NCBI GenBank assembly: GCA_950295325.1 | Contig: OX485804.1 | Coordinates: 50,592,001-50,656,000 of the forward strand | Reading direction: 5' to 3' | DNA length: 64,000 bases | Origin: Polytrichum commune | Lineage: Eukaryota; Streptophyta; Polytrichopsida; Polytrichales; Polytrichaceae | Shown here: positions 20,900 through 31,718 of the stretch, piece by piece | Layout of the letters: each line of letters starts with the position of its first letter | How positions within the stretch are numbered: the stretch's first letter is position 1 | The notes under the pieces: generated by a model | What the model saw: the letters and a program-made list of their open reading frames with translations, nothing else | Told to the model about the DNA's origin: nothing | Database searches by the model: none | Translations under genes and position numbers: made by a program

Positions 20900-21815
20900 T
20901 ATCCCAAAGTTTGGATGTTATGCTTACCATGGATAGATGTGACATTTTCCACTTGTACATGAATCACACTGAACAATGTCTAATACAAATAGGTCCACTG
21001 GTCCATATTTTGATGTAATTCTAATTCCTTCTTTCTTCATGGCTCCCATCCAAGCTCATGAATCCTTTCTACTACCCCCCCCCCCCCCCCGCCCCCCACT
21101 GTGCCTCTTGACGATGATGGTTTTGTGGGTGTTTCAAAGTATTTGCTTGGTTTGAGATTCAACCTCCAGAAAGGGACCATGCATGTCGAGCAAGATGTAC
21201 TCTCTAGATGGAGATGTATCTAAAACAATTTTGATGCAAAAGAACATGAGTGGGGATGGTTCCATATGAATTTTGGGTTCTGGTTCATTTAAAGCTACAT
21301 GTCTTTCTCATTTCTAGATGGAAGATTCTAATGTCATTCTAACAAACAAGTTTGGTGCGTTCACCGTTCAAATCTCAGGTCTCATCACTGTTAAATTGGA
21401 ACCTAGTCATGACAATGTGTTTGTGTTGTCAAATTTCGAAGATGAGATTTGTGTTGATGTTGATCTTTCAAACACATCACCATTCATTTTTAGAAGTGCA
21501 CCTTCCTCTCCTTCAAAACTATCAATGGATCTCCCTAAATTTTCTTACAGTCCTCCATCCATGAGGCTAGCTTGCCAAGGTACACCATATCCTTGTGTTA
21601 GTCCTTTGCTAAACCCTTATCCTTCCTCTAAATGTTGAATATTGTCAATGCATTGAAACAAATAAAGTCTAGAAAAAAATCCAAGTCAAATCTTACATTT
21701 ATTGATTTTGACAACATAAAGGTGCATGATGTCAAGTACTTGCCCTTGTCTTTTGACGATGACATTGTGTTTGTGTTGCCCCTATGTTGCTTGGAGTTCC
21801 AAGTGTGTACGGCTG
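20900..21815 (+). pseudogene. Unrecognised coding-like repeat, copy 1
   Basis: Protein-level similarity in several frames links this stretch to the inverted copy at 24958-25740. Landmarks in order are Q-I-x-P-x-x-H-I-x-M (near 20989), DDG.V.VS..LL.LRF (near 21115), IMNFGFW-like sequence, then VFVLSNFEDE (near 21420), SPSKLSMD (near 21508), LACQGTP (near 21570) and LTFIDFDNIKVHDVKYLP (near 21690). The longest open piece is 106 codons (21318-21638), with the continuation in another frame. I do not recognise the family. Conservation at protein level with frame breaks suggests two decayed relatives of a real gene or transposon. Confidence 0.5.
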
Positions 21816-22593
21816 CTTGATGGATGACACGAATATATTGTACATTGGACACACTTAGTGCACCACAAATATCCAAAATGATTGGAAAAATAATCATATA
21901 TATATTCTACAAACTCTTATGTAATGCCATCACCAAGCCATAGGGTGATTGCTTTGTAACACGTAGTTAAGATGGTGGGGATCATTGAGGATGTAGCAAT
22001 TCATTATATATTTCATCCTTGTAATTACAAGCTTTCACTCACTCTTTGACCAAGATACAGACATGGGAAAAAAGAGACATAGTCTTTGTTCAAGGCCACA
22101 TACGTAGTCCGAGATCTCATAGTTAAATCAAAATAACCTTATTTTGATCCCCTTAATGGCTAAAACTATGCACTTTTACTACAAGATCTTTGAATTCTCC
22201 TTGGAGAATGAGTTATTCCCCCAACTTTCATCTTTGATTATCCTTCTGAGGCACTACTTGAGTTGGTCGCCTCCAATGTCCTAATAATAATAATAATTAT
22301 ATGTATCACAATGTGAGTGTTCCAACAACACCAAATGCATGGGGTGGCAACAACTAGGTTATATTGCAGGGGTCCATGTTTATAGGTTATGTTCACACAA
22401 GTCACCAGGGGTTCTAACCATTGTTTTTAATTTTTATTATTGGTTGAAAATTGACATAGCATTACTAAGTAGCTAGATGATGGTCTTTTTCCAAAGAAGA
22501 GGCTACAACTACAAGTGGTCTTAAAGTGGTGGTCTTAAAGTTGTGTGTTGAAAAATCCACAATGCATAGCCTGAGTGTTCCCTATAAACATGG
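21816..22593. other. No gene recognised
   Basis: AT-rich spacer with an ATA/TAA run near 22282. No coding or repeat boundary seen. Confidence 0.4.
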
Positions 22594-22601
22594 AGTCCCG
22601 G

Positions 22602-23505
22602 CATGGGTAGATCACTTAGTGCATTTCAAAAACGACGTGCGGCATAATATAGAGAGGATTAAAATCATTTGAAATAAAAATTATAAAGGAATTCCAAATA
22701 ATGAAGGGGCCATTAAATGTAGACAATCCCATTATAAGTAAGTTAGATGGACATAAAACATGGGCCATTATTTTTTTGTAAAATTAATATAGGGGTTGAA
22801 GATAAGGATCCTAAAAAGGTATGTTTAGTATGGTATGTAAATGGGTTTAGGACTCACGGGGATGGATGATAATTGGGATTTCCGTCTGTCCAAAAATGAA
22901 TGAAAAGGGAACGCGCCGTCGTTGGGGTCGTCTTTCCCACGCTTTTATTACTTAAAAGGAATATAGAGTACACTCGGGGGGTGCAGTCATTGGTTGGAGT
23001 AGCAATATAAGTGCAAACAAATGATAGGGTATTTTAAAAACATGGGTGCAAAAAATTATAAATGGACTTAAGAGTAATATAGGGTATCAAAAATGGCACT
23101 GGACATCTTTAAAGTACTATAGGGTATGGAATAATAGGTAATTTGGAATTACAAGTAATGCAAGCCATTTTTCTATTAACCCAAAGTAGAAAATTACATA
23201 ATGATAGCATGTGAAAAAAAATAAAAAATTGAAAGTAATACCCCCCTATAAAATAGTGGTTGTTCGCACTTATATCCTTAACTTTTTAACACACTGCCCC
23301 CCCCCCCCCCGAGAGAGTACAAAAAATTGCAGTGACTTGGACAATATAAGTAATGGAAGGGTGCAAACAAATGGGCCATTTTTGAAATTTAAGTAATTAT
23401 GGGGAGGCTTTAATTCAGCCCTTGAAGGTAAATAGCCCCAAAACAAAACAAAAAAACCCCAGCCGCATGTGGTGCACAAAAATGCCTTAGAGTGATCTAC
23501 CCGTG
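22602..23505. mobile_element. hAT-type element, group G, long form
   Basis: This is 904 bp. The left end is CATGGGTAGATCACTTAGTG and the complemented right end CACGGGTAGATCACTCTAAG. The 8-bp duplication AGTCCCGG is perfect (22594-22601 and 23506-23513). The interior is AT-rich with TATAGGGTAT-like repeats and a GGGCCATT/AATGGCCC inverted motif, but encodes no transposase. Related 400-bp forms are at 29539-29950 and 38113-38514. Confidence 0.88.
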
Positions 23506-23513
23506 AGTCCCGG

Positions 23514-23984
23514 GATGAAAGGAGATTCATTCTTGTCCAACACATGGTCCCACGGAATAAAGCCAAGGAGCTAAGTAATGTTATGAAGCGATGGTTTCGC
23601 TTTGTTTCACAATAGATCATCGAAAGTAAATTGACCATGCCAGAGAATGGATGAGAAAGTGACATAGAATCCTATGTGTCCTTAAATGGGCAATGTTTGG
23701 CAGTCGTCATGATTTTGCAATAAGACCACCCAAATAGGTTGTGTCAACAAGAAATACGAGGATGAATGTCCACTTTACACTGTGTGTAGTGACCAAGACT
23801 TTTGAAATGTGATATGTTTCATGGTTCCAAACCATGGGCCATGACCATAAGAGATCCTAAATTATTTTGTCCTCACGGTCCTTGGCCACTAGTGTAAATA
23901 TGCCCTTATGGAAAATGTACTTTACATGGATTTTTTCCTAGCAATTTTGGATTTTGGATATTAATTGTATTTGTCGTGTACTAG
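23514..23984. other. No gene recognised
   Basis: Spacer between the group G element and the LINE remnant. No clear coding signal. Confidence 0.4.
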
Positions 23985-24741
23985 AAGTGTCCATTGCACA
24001 TCTTATCCATGCCATTCATGGAACGCCCATACGCACTTGGGACTCCCATAGTCATATGGGACAACATGCCCTATCTGTAACTCATCCGAAGCAGATACAT
24101 GGCTACATGTACTCCTTAAGTGTAAACAACAACACATTCACGCACTAATCACAAATAGACATAACAAAGCGGTATGGGAAATCCGTAAACTTCTCATTTC
24201 AAACAAAATCACTCGATATTTTACACTTATGAACGCAAGAACACACAACGATTCCCCACAAGAAAATATAGTACCTACATGGCTACTACCATGCACATGC
24301 GACACCCAACGATGTCATTGCAATGCTCGACTCAAACCCGACATATTATGTGTCATCGGTCATCCATATAATACCCCACCACCAGAAGCACCCACACAAG
24401 CAGTCACAATACAATACATAGAATTCACATATTGTAACGACAGGTTCTCGGCCGAAACACTCAAAAGAAAAACCACGAAATATCAACCACTTCTTAACAA
24501 CCTCATTACAAGAGGATGGAAGGTTGCCCCACTCATAGTACTAGCTTCCGGCGCTAGGGCCACAACTCATATCCCTTCGATGAAGGCACTAGAGACACAA
24601 CTCAAACTCCCCACATCACAAATCAAGCACACATTTCAACAAATCAACACAATCGCCATACAATATGCACACTCAATACTAATCCACAAAAGACGGATAG
24701 AAAATAAGCAACCTATCAATAATCTACAAAACCTTACTTAA
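23985..24741 (+). pseudogene. LINE ORF2 C-terminal region: CCHC finger and endonuclease-like domain
   Basis: Frame 2 gives HLIHAIHGTPIRTWDS up to about 24045; frame 1 (open 24052-24741, 229 codons) continues after a one-step frameshift. In frame 1 residues 6-24 form C-x2-C-x9-H-x4-C (CPIC...WLHVLLKC), the zinc motif common near LINE ORF2 ends. A second Cys cluster (PCTCDTQRCHC) precedes KPDIL at residues 95-99. With E124 in IEFTY and nearby K138/K140, this resembles the K/RPD...E...K pattern of restriction-like endonucleases. The final part (THIPSMKALETQLKLP, NTIAIQYAHSILIHKRR) is conserved-looking but unassigned. Length and domain order fit a LINE tail. Confidence 0.7.
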
Positions 24742-24915
24742 ATCTTTAAAAGTCCAACATACTCACCCCCTTAGCCCATTCCACCGGTTAACCCGGTAAA
24801 AATTAATCGTTACTTAACATAGTATCTACTCCCTGAAAAGGGTGAAGTAGTAGTACATCCAACGCCATTACCCTGGGGTGTGGCTTAGGATGTCCTATGA
24901 ACAGATACTCTATTC

Positions 24916-24957
24916 ACTCCGGCCCCTAAAAGGGACCGGAGTTCTTCTTCTTCTTCT
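24916..24957 (+). other. LINE 3' hairpin and TTC tail
   Basis: ACTCCGGCCCCT and AGGGACCGGAGT pair over 12 positions with one mismatch around an AAA loop (24916-24942). A TTC microsatellite follows directly to 24957. A 3' stem-loop before a short repeat tail is typical of the RNA end recognised by a LINE reverse transcriptase. Confidence 0.75.
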
Positions 24958-25740
24958 ATGGGACAACACAAACAACATGTCACCATCAAAAGATGATGGT
25001 AAGTACTTGACCTCACAAACATCAATGTTGTCAAAGTCAACACTTGTAAGGTCACGTTTAAACGTTTTTCTAGACTTACTTAGTTTCAATTTCTCTACAA
25101 TATTCAAACTCAGAAATGATAAAAGAGGATGAAGAGGTGGACATTGGGATGGAGTTCCTTGGCAAGTTAACATCATGTACATGGGGTTTTATCAACATCC
25201 ATTGAGACTTTGGAAGGTGTAGGGGGTTGCACTTCCAAAAAGGAAAGGTCATATGTCAAAAATAATTTTTGGACAAATTCATCATCGAAATCAGACAACA
25301 CAAGTACACCATCTATACTAGGACAGTGGCGACACAAGGAATTTGGACCGTCAACATACCACACTTGTTTGATAACACAAAGTGGAAGGTTGCAACTGGG
25401 AACCATAAAGACCTATAACCTTAAACAATCCTAGACCCAAAATCCAAACATGACCATCCTCCATCATATTCTCCTGCATCAATAATGTTTCCAAAATATC
25501 TTCATCCACATAATACATCTCTCGCTCCATGTACACATGGTTCCTATCCGGAGACTAAACCTTAAACTAAGTAAATCCTCTGAGACACTCACATGACCAT
25601 CATCCTCAAGAGATGAAGAAGGGGGTGAAAAGGATCCATGAGCTCTAATGGTAGCAATTCAAAAGTAGAGGGACAACTAAGACACATCGGAATGTGTGGT
25701 TGAGGCATTATTTGTACTAGGAGTATGGGGTCTCTATAGT
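24958..25740 (-). pseudogene. Unrecognised coding-like repeat, copy 2 (inverted)
   Basis: Reverse-strand relative of 20900-21815. On this strand the order is VQIMPQPHIPM (near 25700), DDGHV.VSEDLLSLRF (near 25600), ENMMEDGHVWILGLG (25470), LVLSDFDDEF (25300), PSKVSMDVDK (25210), LTCQGTPSQCP (25165) and LTSVDFDNIDVCEVKYLP (25040). The match stops at the LINE tail, after MLFVLS. It is in several frames with stops, so it is not an intact gene. Protein similarity exceeds what the DNA suggests in places, hinting at past selection. Confidence 0.5.
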
Positions 25741-27279
25741 TGAATTTAAAAACGGTTACTCCACAAAAAAAAATGGTTGAACTTGGACATAACACGAGAA
25801 TAGCAACTTAACAAAAATGCAAATCGATACCTTATTTTGGAAGTATCTATTAAAAATATTGAATCAACATCATTATTAGCATGAGTATTATTATAAGGGC
25901 GTGTGCAACAATCCATGAAGTCCAAAAGAATATTTTTAAAATCCAAATATCCTATAGCTATGACGGTAACCACTACCAAACAAAAAAAAATAGTAAAATG
26001 AAAAGAAACACACGACAAAGTTGCCGCATGGAAGGAAATGGACATCGATTATACTAGATGCCAAAAAAACAACAAGTGGAAGCACATCCCCAACCCTAAA
26101 GAGATATGTACCTTGAATTTATGCTAGCAATTTGGAGAAGTGGCAAACACCTATAGCGAAATGTCATGGACGCCCCACCCTTCCATAGGTTGTCTCACAG
26201 ATACAAGAAATAGAACACGCTACACAACAAAGAAAACACATGAGGAAGAATCGCCTACTCTTCAATTCCACCAAAAAATTGAAGAGAATGAGAAAAAAGA
26301 CTATGCAAAATCTCCGAAAGTGACAAGACAAAACCTATACAAACATAATAAATCAAATGGTAATTCAGAAAATGAACGCACAACTAATATGTCCCAATAA
26401 TACATTTTTCGATTAGACACAATTTAAGACAAATTGAGTAACACAACCCAAGACACATCAAAATTTTAACACTGTGGCAACTCAAAATAATCCAGGGAGG
26501 TATGTTTCAAATATAATTTAAGTCTTATACAAGCTTTTCAATTTGGGTTCAAACAAAACCCAGATCACTCGAATTGTTTTGCCTCCAAGATTGCGATAAT
26601 CCCATTGGACAAGGGGAGTCTCTCTTTATTGAAAAAATTGCCTATCACAATCCCCTCACATTTCCCCCCCCCCTCAACCACTCCACTCAACCGTAACCCA
26701 GGGGTGACTTAGAAATATTTAGTTGGAATGGTGCAACCAAAGATATGGTGCAGATTATTATTTGTACCTAGAATTTTGAATTTTTCAGAGGGAATATGTG
26801 ATGAATAAAAATTGGATTATAATTAGTACAAGGTCTTATATAACATATCCAATTTAGTTTTTTTAGAAATAATGTATCGTGTGGGATACGTTATCTTCAT
26901 TTTGACAGTGGAGCAATTGTGTGTTGTTCATGCCATTGAGTGTGTAATGGTAGTATTCACGAAACCTAAGTTATTGAAGCTTAGGATTTATGGTTGTTAG
27001 TACAAAAGCAACTACCTTTTGGAACTCAATGTTTCCTAGTGCCAAACCTTGATAACTTAGTTATCATTTGACACTCAAAATGTTAGAAATTTCTTTGTTT
27101 TAAATCTTTGGATTTCACTTTTCTAATTTATTTTAATTTTTTATAATAATTAAGGGGCAAAAAAACATCCCTTTTCACAATCTGTAAGTTATTATATGGA
27201 CCCTTAAAACACCCCAAAATAGATAATTAAGTAATGAAATGGTGCAGTTAATTAGTCCGTGCCATCAAAATACCCCTGA
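25741..27279. other. No gene recognised
   Basis: AT-rich sequence with a C-run near 26665. Chance frames only (longest 99 codons, minus strand, hydrophobic with no recognisable motif). Confidence 0.4.
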
Positions 27280-27360
27280 TCGCACGTGATATACAATCCT
27301 CCCCAAAGAGACCCCCGTGCCCAAAACCAATTCAAAGAGAGCGGAACGAGCTTGGACGTG

Positions 27361-28139
27361 GCCATGGAGCAAGGGGAGCATCTTGAAGAGGATGCAATTG
27401 CGGACCACATGATGGAGGTTGAAGGAGAAGGAGAAGGAGAAGGAGCTAGAGTTGAGGTCCAAGTAAGCTTCCTTCCATATGTCGACAAAGATTTTGAGGT
27501 TTGATTCACGGTTAGAGTCGGAGAGTGAAGCCGAGTTTTATTCAGAATCTGGATCCTGAGTTTTGATCCGGGGTTAGATTTCGAGGACGAATCCGAGTTT
27601 GATTCAGAGTATTGAAAGTATTCTCATGGAGATTCCGAATACAGATTTCAACGTGGGATTCAAAGTCTCGGGGGGTGCACTGTACTAAACATGTACGAGT
27701 ATACGTGAGTGCACAAGAGGGGTATTGATTTGGACCTTGCCGTATTACATATACATATGGTATATATGTTATAATTTATAGTTACATACATATATGGAAG
27801 GCCTTTAAAAAGTATACAATAATTGTACTTGTATGGTATTGTTACTATACTACATATCATAAGTTTTCATGTTGGATGCAGAGGAAGTTTTGTAATCGTT
27901 GGGTGGAGTATAGGGATCCAATTGACTTGATGGACCGTCCATCAAATGTGGAGATTGGTTTATGTTGGTATCAAAAAGGGGCTAACAACAAGTGGACATA
28001 TGATCTTACTGATCATTTGATGGTAGACTTAGAGACAATAATTGCATTGGCTATACAATGACATATATTGGTGAATCAAATGTTTATGAGTTACATCCGG
28101 GAGATGAAAAAGTTTTCAACGACTTTGCTGATGAAAGCT
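27361..28139 (+). pseudogene. Candidate decayed gene fragment with acidic N-terminus
   Basis: ATG 27364 opens an acidic stretch (MEQGEHLEEDAIADHMMEV then a Gly-Glu repeat). After a frame change, Ser/Glu/Asp-rich pieces follow (FDSRLESESEAEFYSES, FDPGLDFEDESEFDSEY). A possible acceptor TTGGATGCAG ends at 27881. It is followed by RKFCNRWVEYRDPIDLMDR and DLTDHLMVDLETIIALAIQ, then after a further frameshift TYIGESNVYELHPGDEKVF and NDFADES with a stop near 28138. The pieces read like coding exons but I do not recognise a family. It may be a neighbour or upstream part of the methyltransferase-like gene. Confidence 0.35.
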
Positions 28140-28857
28140 AGGATATTTTGTTATACATATTGTAGGGGTTGATTATTGTTCAAAAGTATATTTGTATACT
28201 TATGTTAATGACTATATATGAATGGATGTTTTTTTGTGTATACATATTGTCACTTGTATATTTATTGTTGCAATTGTATGTGTATTACTTCATTTCCCAA
28301 AAAATAACTTGTATATAGGGGGTTTTTAGAGTATGCAGTGAACGCACGTGATTCTAGGTTTTAATGAAAGGTGCACTCCCCGAGTTCAAAGTACGAAGTT
28401 GTGCGTAGATGTTGAACCCATTTCTGAACATAAAATGTGAATGTGAGTCCAAATTGAAACTTTGAACTACATTTTGACTTCAAATCATGAATTTGTTTCC
28501 AAGTTCCAAGTCTGAATCTGATCTGAAGTTCGAGCTGCACTACCCTCAGCTTGCAATTCCTTGATTGTTGTCTGCTGCCTGAAAGGGTGAAGGAAGGGCT
28601 TGGTTGTTGTTCATTCAACACCCCCTCCCCACACACAGGCCTCTTCAATATTGTGTAGGCAGACCCTCCTAGCCCCTCTTAGTTTTTCAAGCATTCAATT
28701 GTCGGTTGTAGTCAGCACTGGAACAAAACCAAAAACAAAACTAGAGAAAGTGAAAAATGTAGTATTTCCATTCATTCTGGTCTCATTTTATTTGTTTGTA
28801 ACTAGGTTGTTGCGAATTGGGTCTCGTGTGTATTGGATGTGCACTTTTATGTCTAAT
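28140..28857. other. Spacer before the methyltransferase-like remnant
   Basis: No firm coding signal. A 128-codon frame (28600-28986) contributes only its last part (about 28858 on) to the proposed gene remnant. Confidence 0.4.
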
Positions 28858-29284
28858 TCCATTTTGTTTGGTGATGAGGCTAAGGCTTTGGAGAAGATGA
28901 ATCATGAAGATGACACTTTGGGAGATTTTGAATTGCCAAAAAAGAAGTTCGGGAAATCACACTTTAATTCCGTACGTAATCTCTAACTTGCGGATGCGGC
29001 ATTTTTCTAAGTCTCATTTGTGCATTCTTATTTGTCGCTTGGAATCGTTACCACTAGTGAGGCCAATACTAGAGATGGATGTTTAGTTATTGAAGAATGA
29101 ATTTGTTAGTGGATATAAAGGAGGGAGATTGTGTGTTCTATGTTCCAATTGTCAACAACCTTGGAGTGAGTTCAATGGTAATTGAGGAGAAGTTGGAAAC
29201 TCGGAGTCCACTTTGGTAGCATATGAATGATGATTTTGAGAAAACATTCTTAATGGACGAGGATTCGATGATCTTCAAAGAAAA

Positions 29285-29458
29285 ATGTTTTGGGTGTGGG
29301 AAAGTAACCACAAGGTTACTGCATGGCGGCACCATATTGACCATGGGATTGAGATAGATTGGCACTTTAGTGTTGATTTTATATGCTTGGATCCAACTGG
29401 TGCAACTAGTGATTTCCTCGATGCAAAGAACGACATTAACATCTTAGATTTCAAATCC
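29285..29458 (+). pseudogene. ParB-like segment of the decayed fusion gene
   Basis: A 58-residue open piece. MFWVWESNHKVTAWRHHID resembles the strand-loop-helix of ParB/sulfiredoxin-fold domains, usually written as a hydrophobic strand, then G-N-H-R, then a helix. It is joined by a one-step frameshift to the upstream SMIFKEK. Gly of the canonical motif is Ser and Arg is Lys here, so binding activity is doubtful. Confidence 0.45.
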
Positions 29459-29538
29459 TAAGGTTTTCAGTTGTATGCATTTACATGTTGTGGATCATGT
29501 TAGTTGTTGGTTTGGTTGAATTTCAGGTCCACGGAGAA

Positions 29539-29950
29539 CACGGGGAGGTCACTTCATTGTCAAGTTGACACCACGTGCGGACAAAGTTTGCTACCCCTAT
29601 ATTACATGCCATATATAATTTTAAAATTTATGATCATTTTTTCTACATATACATAACCATTGATAGTATCTTTTGTATACTCTTTTGAAATTTTTAGTCA
29701 TCTTTATTTTCTTTAGTAATTTTTTTAGTTCAATTATGTGTCATTCTAGTTAGAAATGGTATGTTTTATGAAAAAAAAACAAATCATCAAATTTAGTTAC
29801 CACTTTTAACTATGTCATAGGTATTGTGTATATCTACTCATGAAAAAAAATTGATAAAATTTTGACCCATTTTGGTGGTGCAACTTACCAAAAGAAGATT
29901 TTTTTGGTCGCACGTGGTGTTCAACTTGACAATGGAGTGATCTACCCGTG
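29539..29950. mobile_element. hAT-type MITE, group G, inserted in the methyltransferase-like gene
   Basis: The left end CACGGGGAGGTCACTTCATT and complemented right end CACGGGTAGATCACTCCATT continue as TGTCAAGTTGA(A)CACCACGTGCG for about 40 bp. The flanks ACGGAGAA (29531-29538) and ACAGAGAA (29951-29958) match at 7 of 8 bases. If the element is removed, the flanks rejoin as TTTCAG-GTCCACGGAGAATGG, a plausible acceptor and exon, so the MITE landed in an exon of the decaying gene. Confidence 0.87.
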
Positions 29951-31141
29951 ACAGAGAATGGCCATGCTAAGACGAACTCGGTAATAAGATTCACCGCATT
30001 CATAGTTTTGGAGTGTTGAGGCTTCATGAATATAAGACCCTTTTAAGAACTAATCATTATGTAAGATGTAAGAAAAAAAACATCCAAAAAATTCTTGGTA
30101 CCCTCTTACCTTGGACATGTTTGCAGGATTCGTCTATACAGTGATAATACAACCTCTTTTATGCATATGGTATTTTATTCATTTTTAAGATTGTCTTCCA
30201 TTGACATATTGTGTGGTCTTTAGCATGATGTGCTGTTGGCTTTGGAGGAAATATCTCATGAATATTGTAGTACCTTTACCACTCTGGCTATATATAGGGA
30301 ATAGTAATACTTTATTATTTTAGAATTAGCCATTCCGGATCTAAAGGGAAAATCTAAATTTTCCATATTCATTTTTGGGATTTTAAAATACAATTTCTTT
30401 AAAAGCGGTTTTCCTAAAATAGTTTGATTAGTGCCAACGTGGTAAAGGTACTATTGTACATATACAAGACTTTAGTGGACAAGAGATCTCAAATTCTTGA
30501 ATTGAAGGCTATGAATAATGCAGTGAAGAAAATGGTGAGAGCTTGGAGGTCTAAGGAAGTTGTTAAATTCCTTTGTGGTGGCGGATCCGGCAAATGGTGT
30601 CGATTTTCTCAAGGAGGTAAGCAAATAAATACACATTGGTTTCACAATAATAAACTATAAAATGTCCTTGAAGAAATCACAAAAGAAAACTAGTCATGTA
30701 AGCGGCAAATACAAAGGAAAATGGTTAATGAAATTTTAATGGATTTGATCTGATCATCACCAACTTGCCATAGAGTCTACCAATTCCAAATGTTTCATCT
30801 CCTCCGAATTCAATTCCAACTCTGGAATAAACACAGCCCTGAGGACATAGGAGTTTTGTTTGAATTTGCAAATGGTTTTTTCACAAATAACGCTCCACTT
30901 CTTTTGTTTATTCCCAAGTTCAAAAAATGAGGGATGATGTGAGAACATACACTGAATCATATTGTTTTTCATTGGGAAAATTTGGTGGGCAATTAATGAG
31001 TTGGTGTTAGTCCTTCCCTCACACTTACAACACTAACGGTATATGATGTTTCTAAAACAATTCATTTCTTTTTTGTCCTTTAGTGTGCTTTGTTTCTTGA
31101 TTTTATACTAAAATGATTGTGTCATTTGTAGACACGACATT

Positions 31142-31640
31142 TTTGAATCATGTTGTTCTTTCATGAGGAATCCCACCCTGAATTTGCTTTCAACAAAGTA
31201 GGTGATCTATCTACAACTGAAATGGAGTCCCTAGATATCATCTTTAATTGGACTACAACAAAGATGCAATTAATACAAGGTACTGTCCCATGGAGAGGAC
31301 CACATGAAAAAGTCCATGGCAATCTAAAATTCCTAAACGAAGCGTTGACTAAGCCGGGAGATGTTGTCCTTGATGCTTACGCATCTATTGGTAAGAGTCA
31401 ATTTTTGGCTTAATGTTTTTTTATTTTGAGTTTCAATTCCAACATCAATGACCATTCACTTATGACATCAATGTCTATCTATCTTGCAGGAACATCAATT
31501 CATGCTTGTTGTCATGGTGGTCAGCACCTTGTTGCATTGTAGAGAGACACAATCGTTTTCAATGCCATATTGGCCCCCTTGCATGATCCAATAGCCACAA
31601 AAGTTGATAAAGAGCATATTCGAAAAGTTCCAAGGAATCC
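31142..31640 (+). pseudogene. Methyltransferase motif I exons of the decayed fusion gene
   Basis: Exon one (about 31142-31390) encodes a tail with TVPWRGPHEKVHGNLKFLNE and KPGDVVLDAYASIG. The 98-bp intron begins GTAAGA and ends TTGCAG. Exon two (31490 on) continues in phase with TSIHACCHGGQHLVAL, then TAG where the family normally has an acidic residue (V-A-L-E-x-D), then RDTIVFNAILAP. D-A-Y-A-S-I-G and ACCHGGQH fit the S-adenosylmethionine-binding region of N4/N6 amino-methyltransferases. The stop probably arose by a single base change. Confidence 0.55.
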
Positions 31641-31718
31641 TTAATTGAGTGCATAATTTTGATGGTTTGAAAGGTTTAAGAGTTTTGGTTATGTTGTTAA
31701 TCACTTTGTCCTTAGCAG

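Larger units (their letters stand above)
23985..24957 (+). mobile_element. 5'-truncated non-LTR retrotransposon (LINE) 3' end
   Basis: The segment carries the end of a LINE-type second ORF, a 3' UTR, a terminal hairpin and a TTC tail, the normal residue of an aborted target-primed reverse transcription event. The reverse transcriptase domain is missing. The right junction lies inside the unrecognised repeat copy 2 (25740-24958 on minus). I could not find a target duplication or fix the left junction precisely. Confidence 0.75.
28858..31640 (+). pseudogene. Decayed ParB-like / DNA amino-methyltransferase fusion gene
   Basis: Plus-strand pieces in gene-like order: FGDEAKALEKMNHEDDTLGD and GKSHFNSV (28861-28980); VFYVPIVNNLGVSSMVIEEK and FEKTFLMDEDSMIFKEK (29130-29284); MFWVWESNHKVTAW with LDPTGATSDFLDA (29285-29458), where W-E-S-N-H-K fits the G/S-NHR motif of ParB-like domains; RSKEVVKFLCGGGSGKW ending at a GT donor (30617); FDLIITNLP (30744-30770), a possible motif IV; KPGDVVLDAYASIG ending at a GTAAGA donor (31391), spliced from TTGCAG (31489) to TSIHACCHGGQHLVAL, a motif I-like region. 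Motif IV before motif I is beta-class order. Stops (for example TAG 30771 and after LVAL) and frameshifts make it a pseudogene. Confidence 0.55.
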
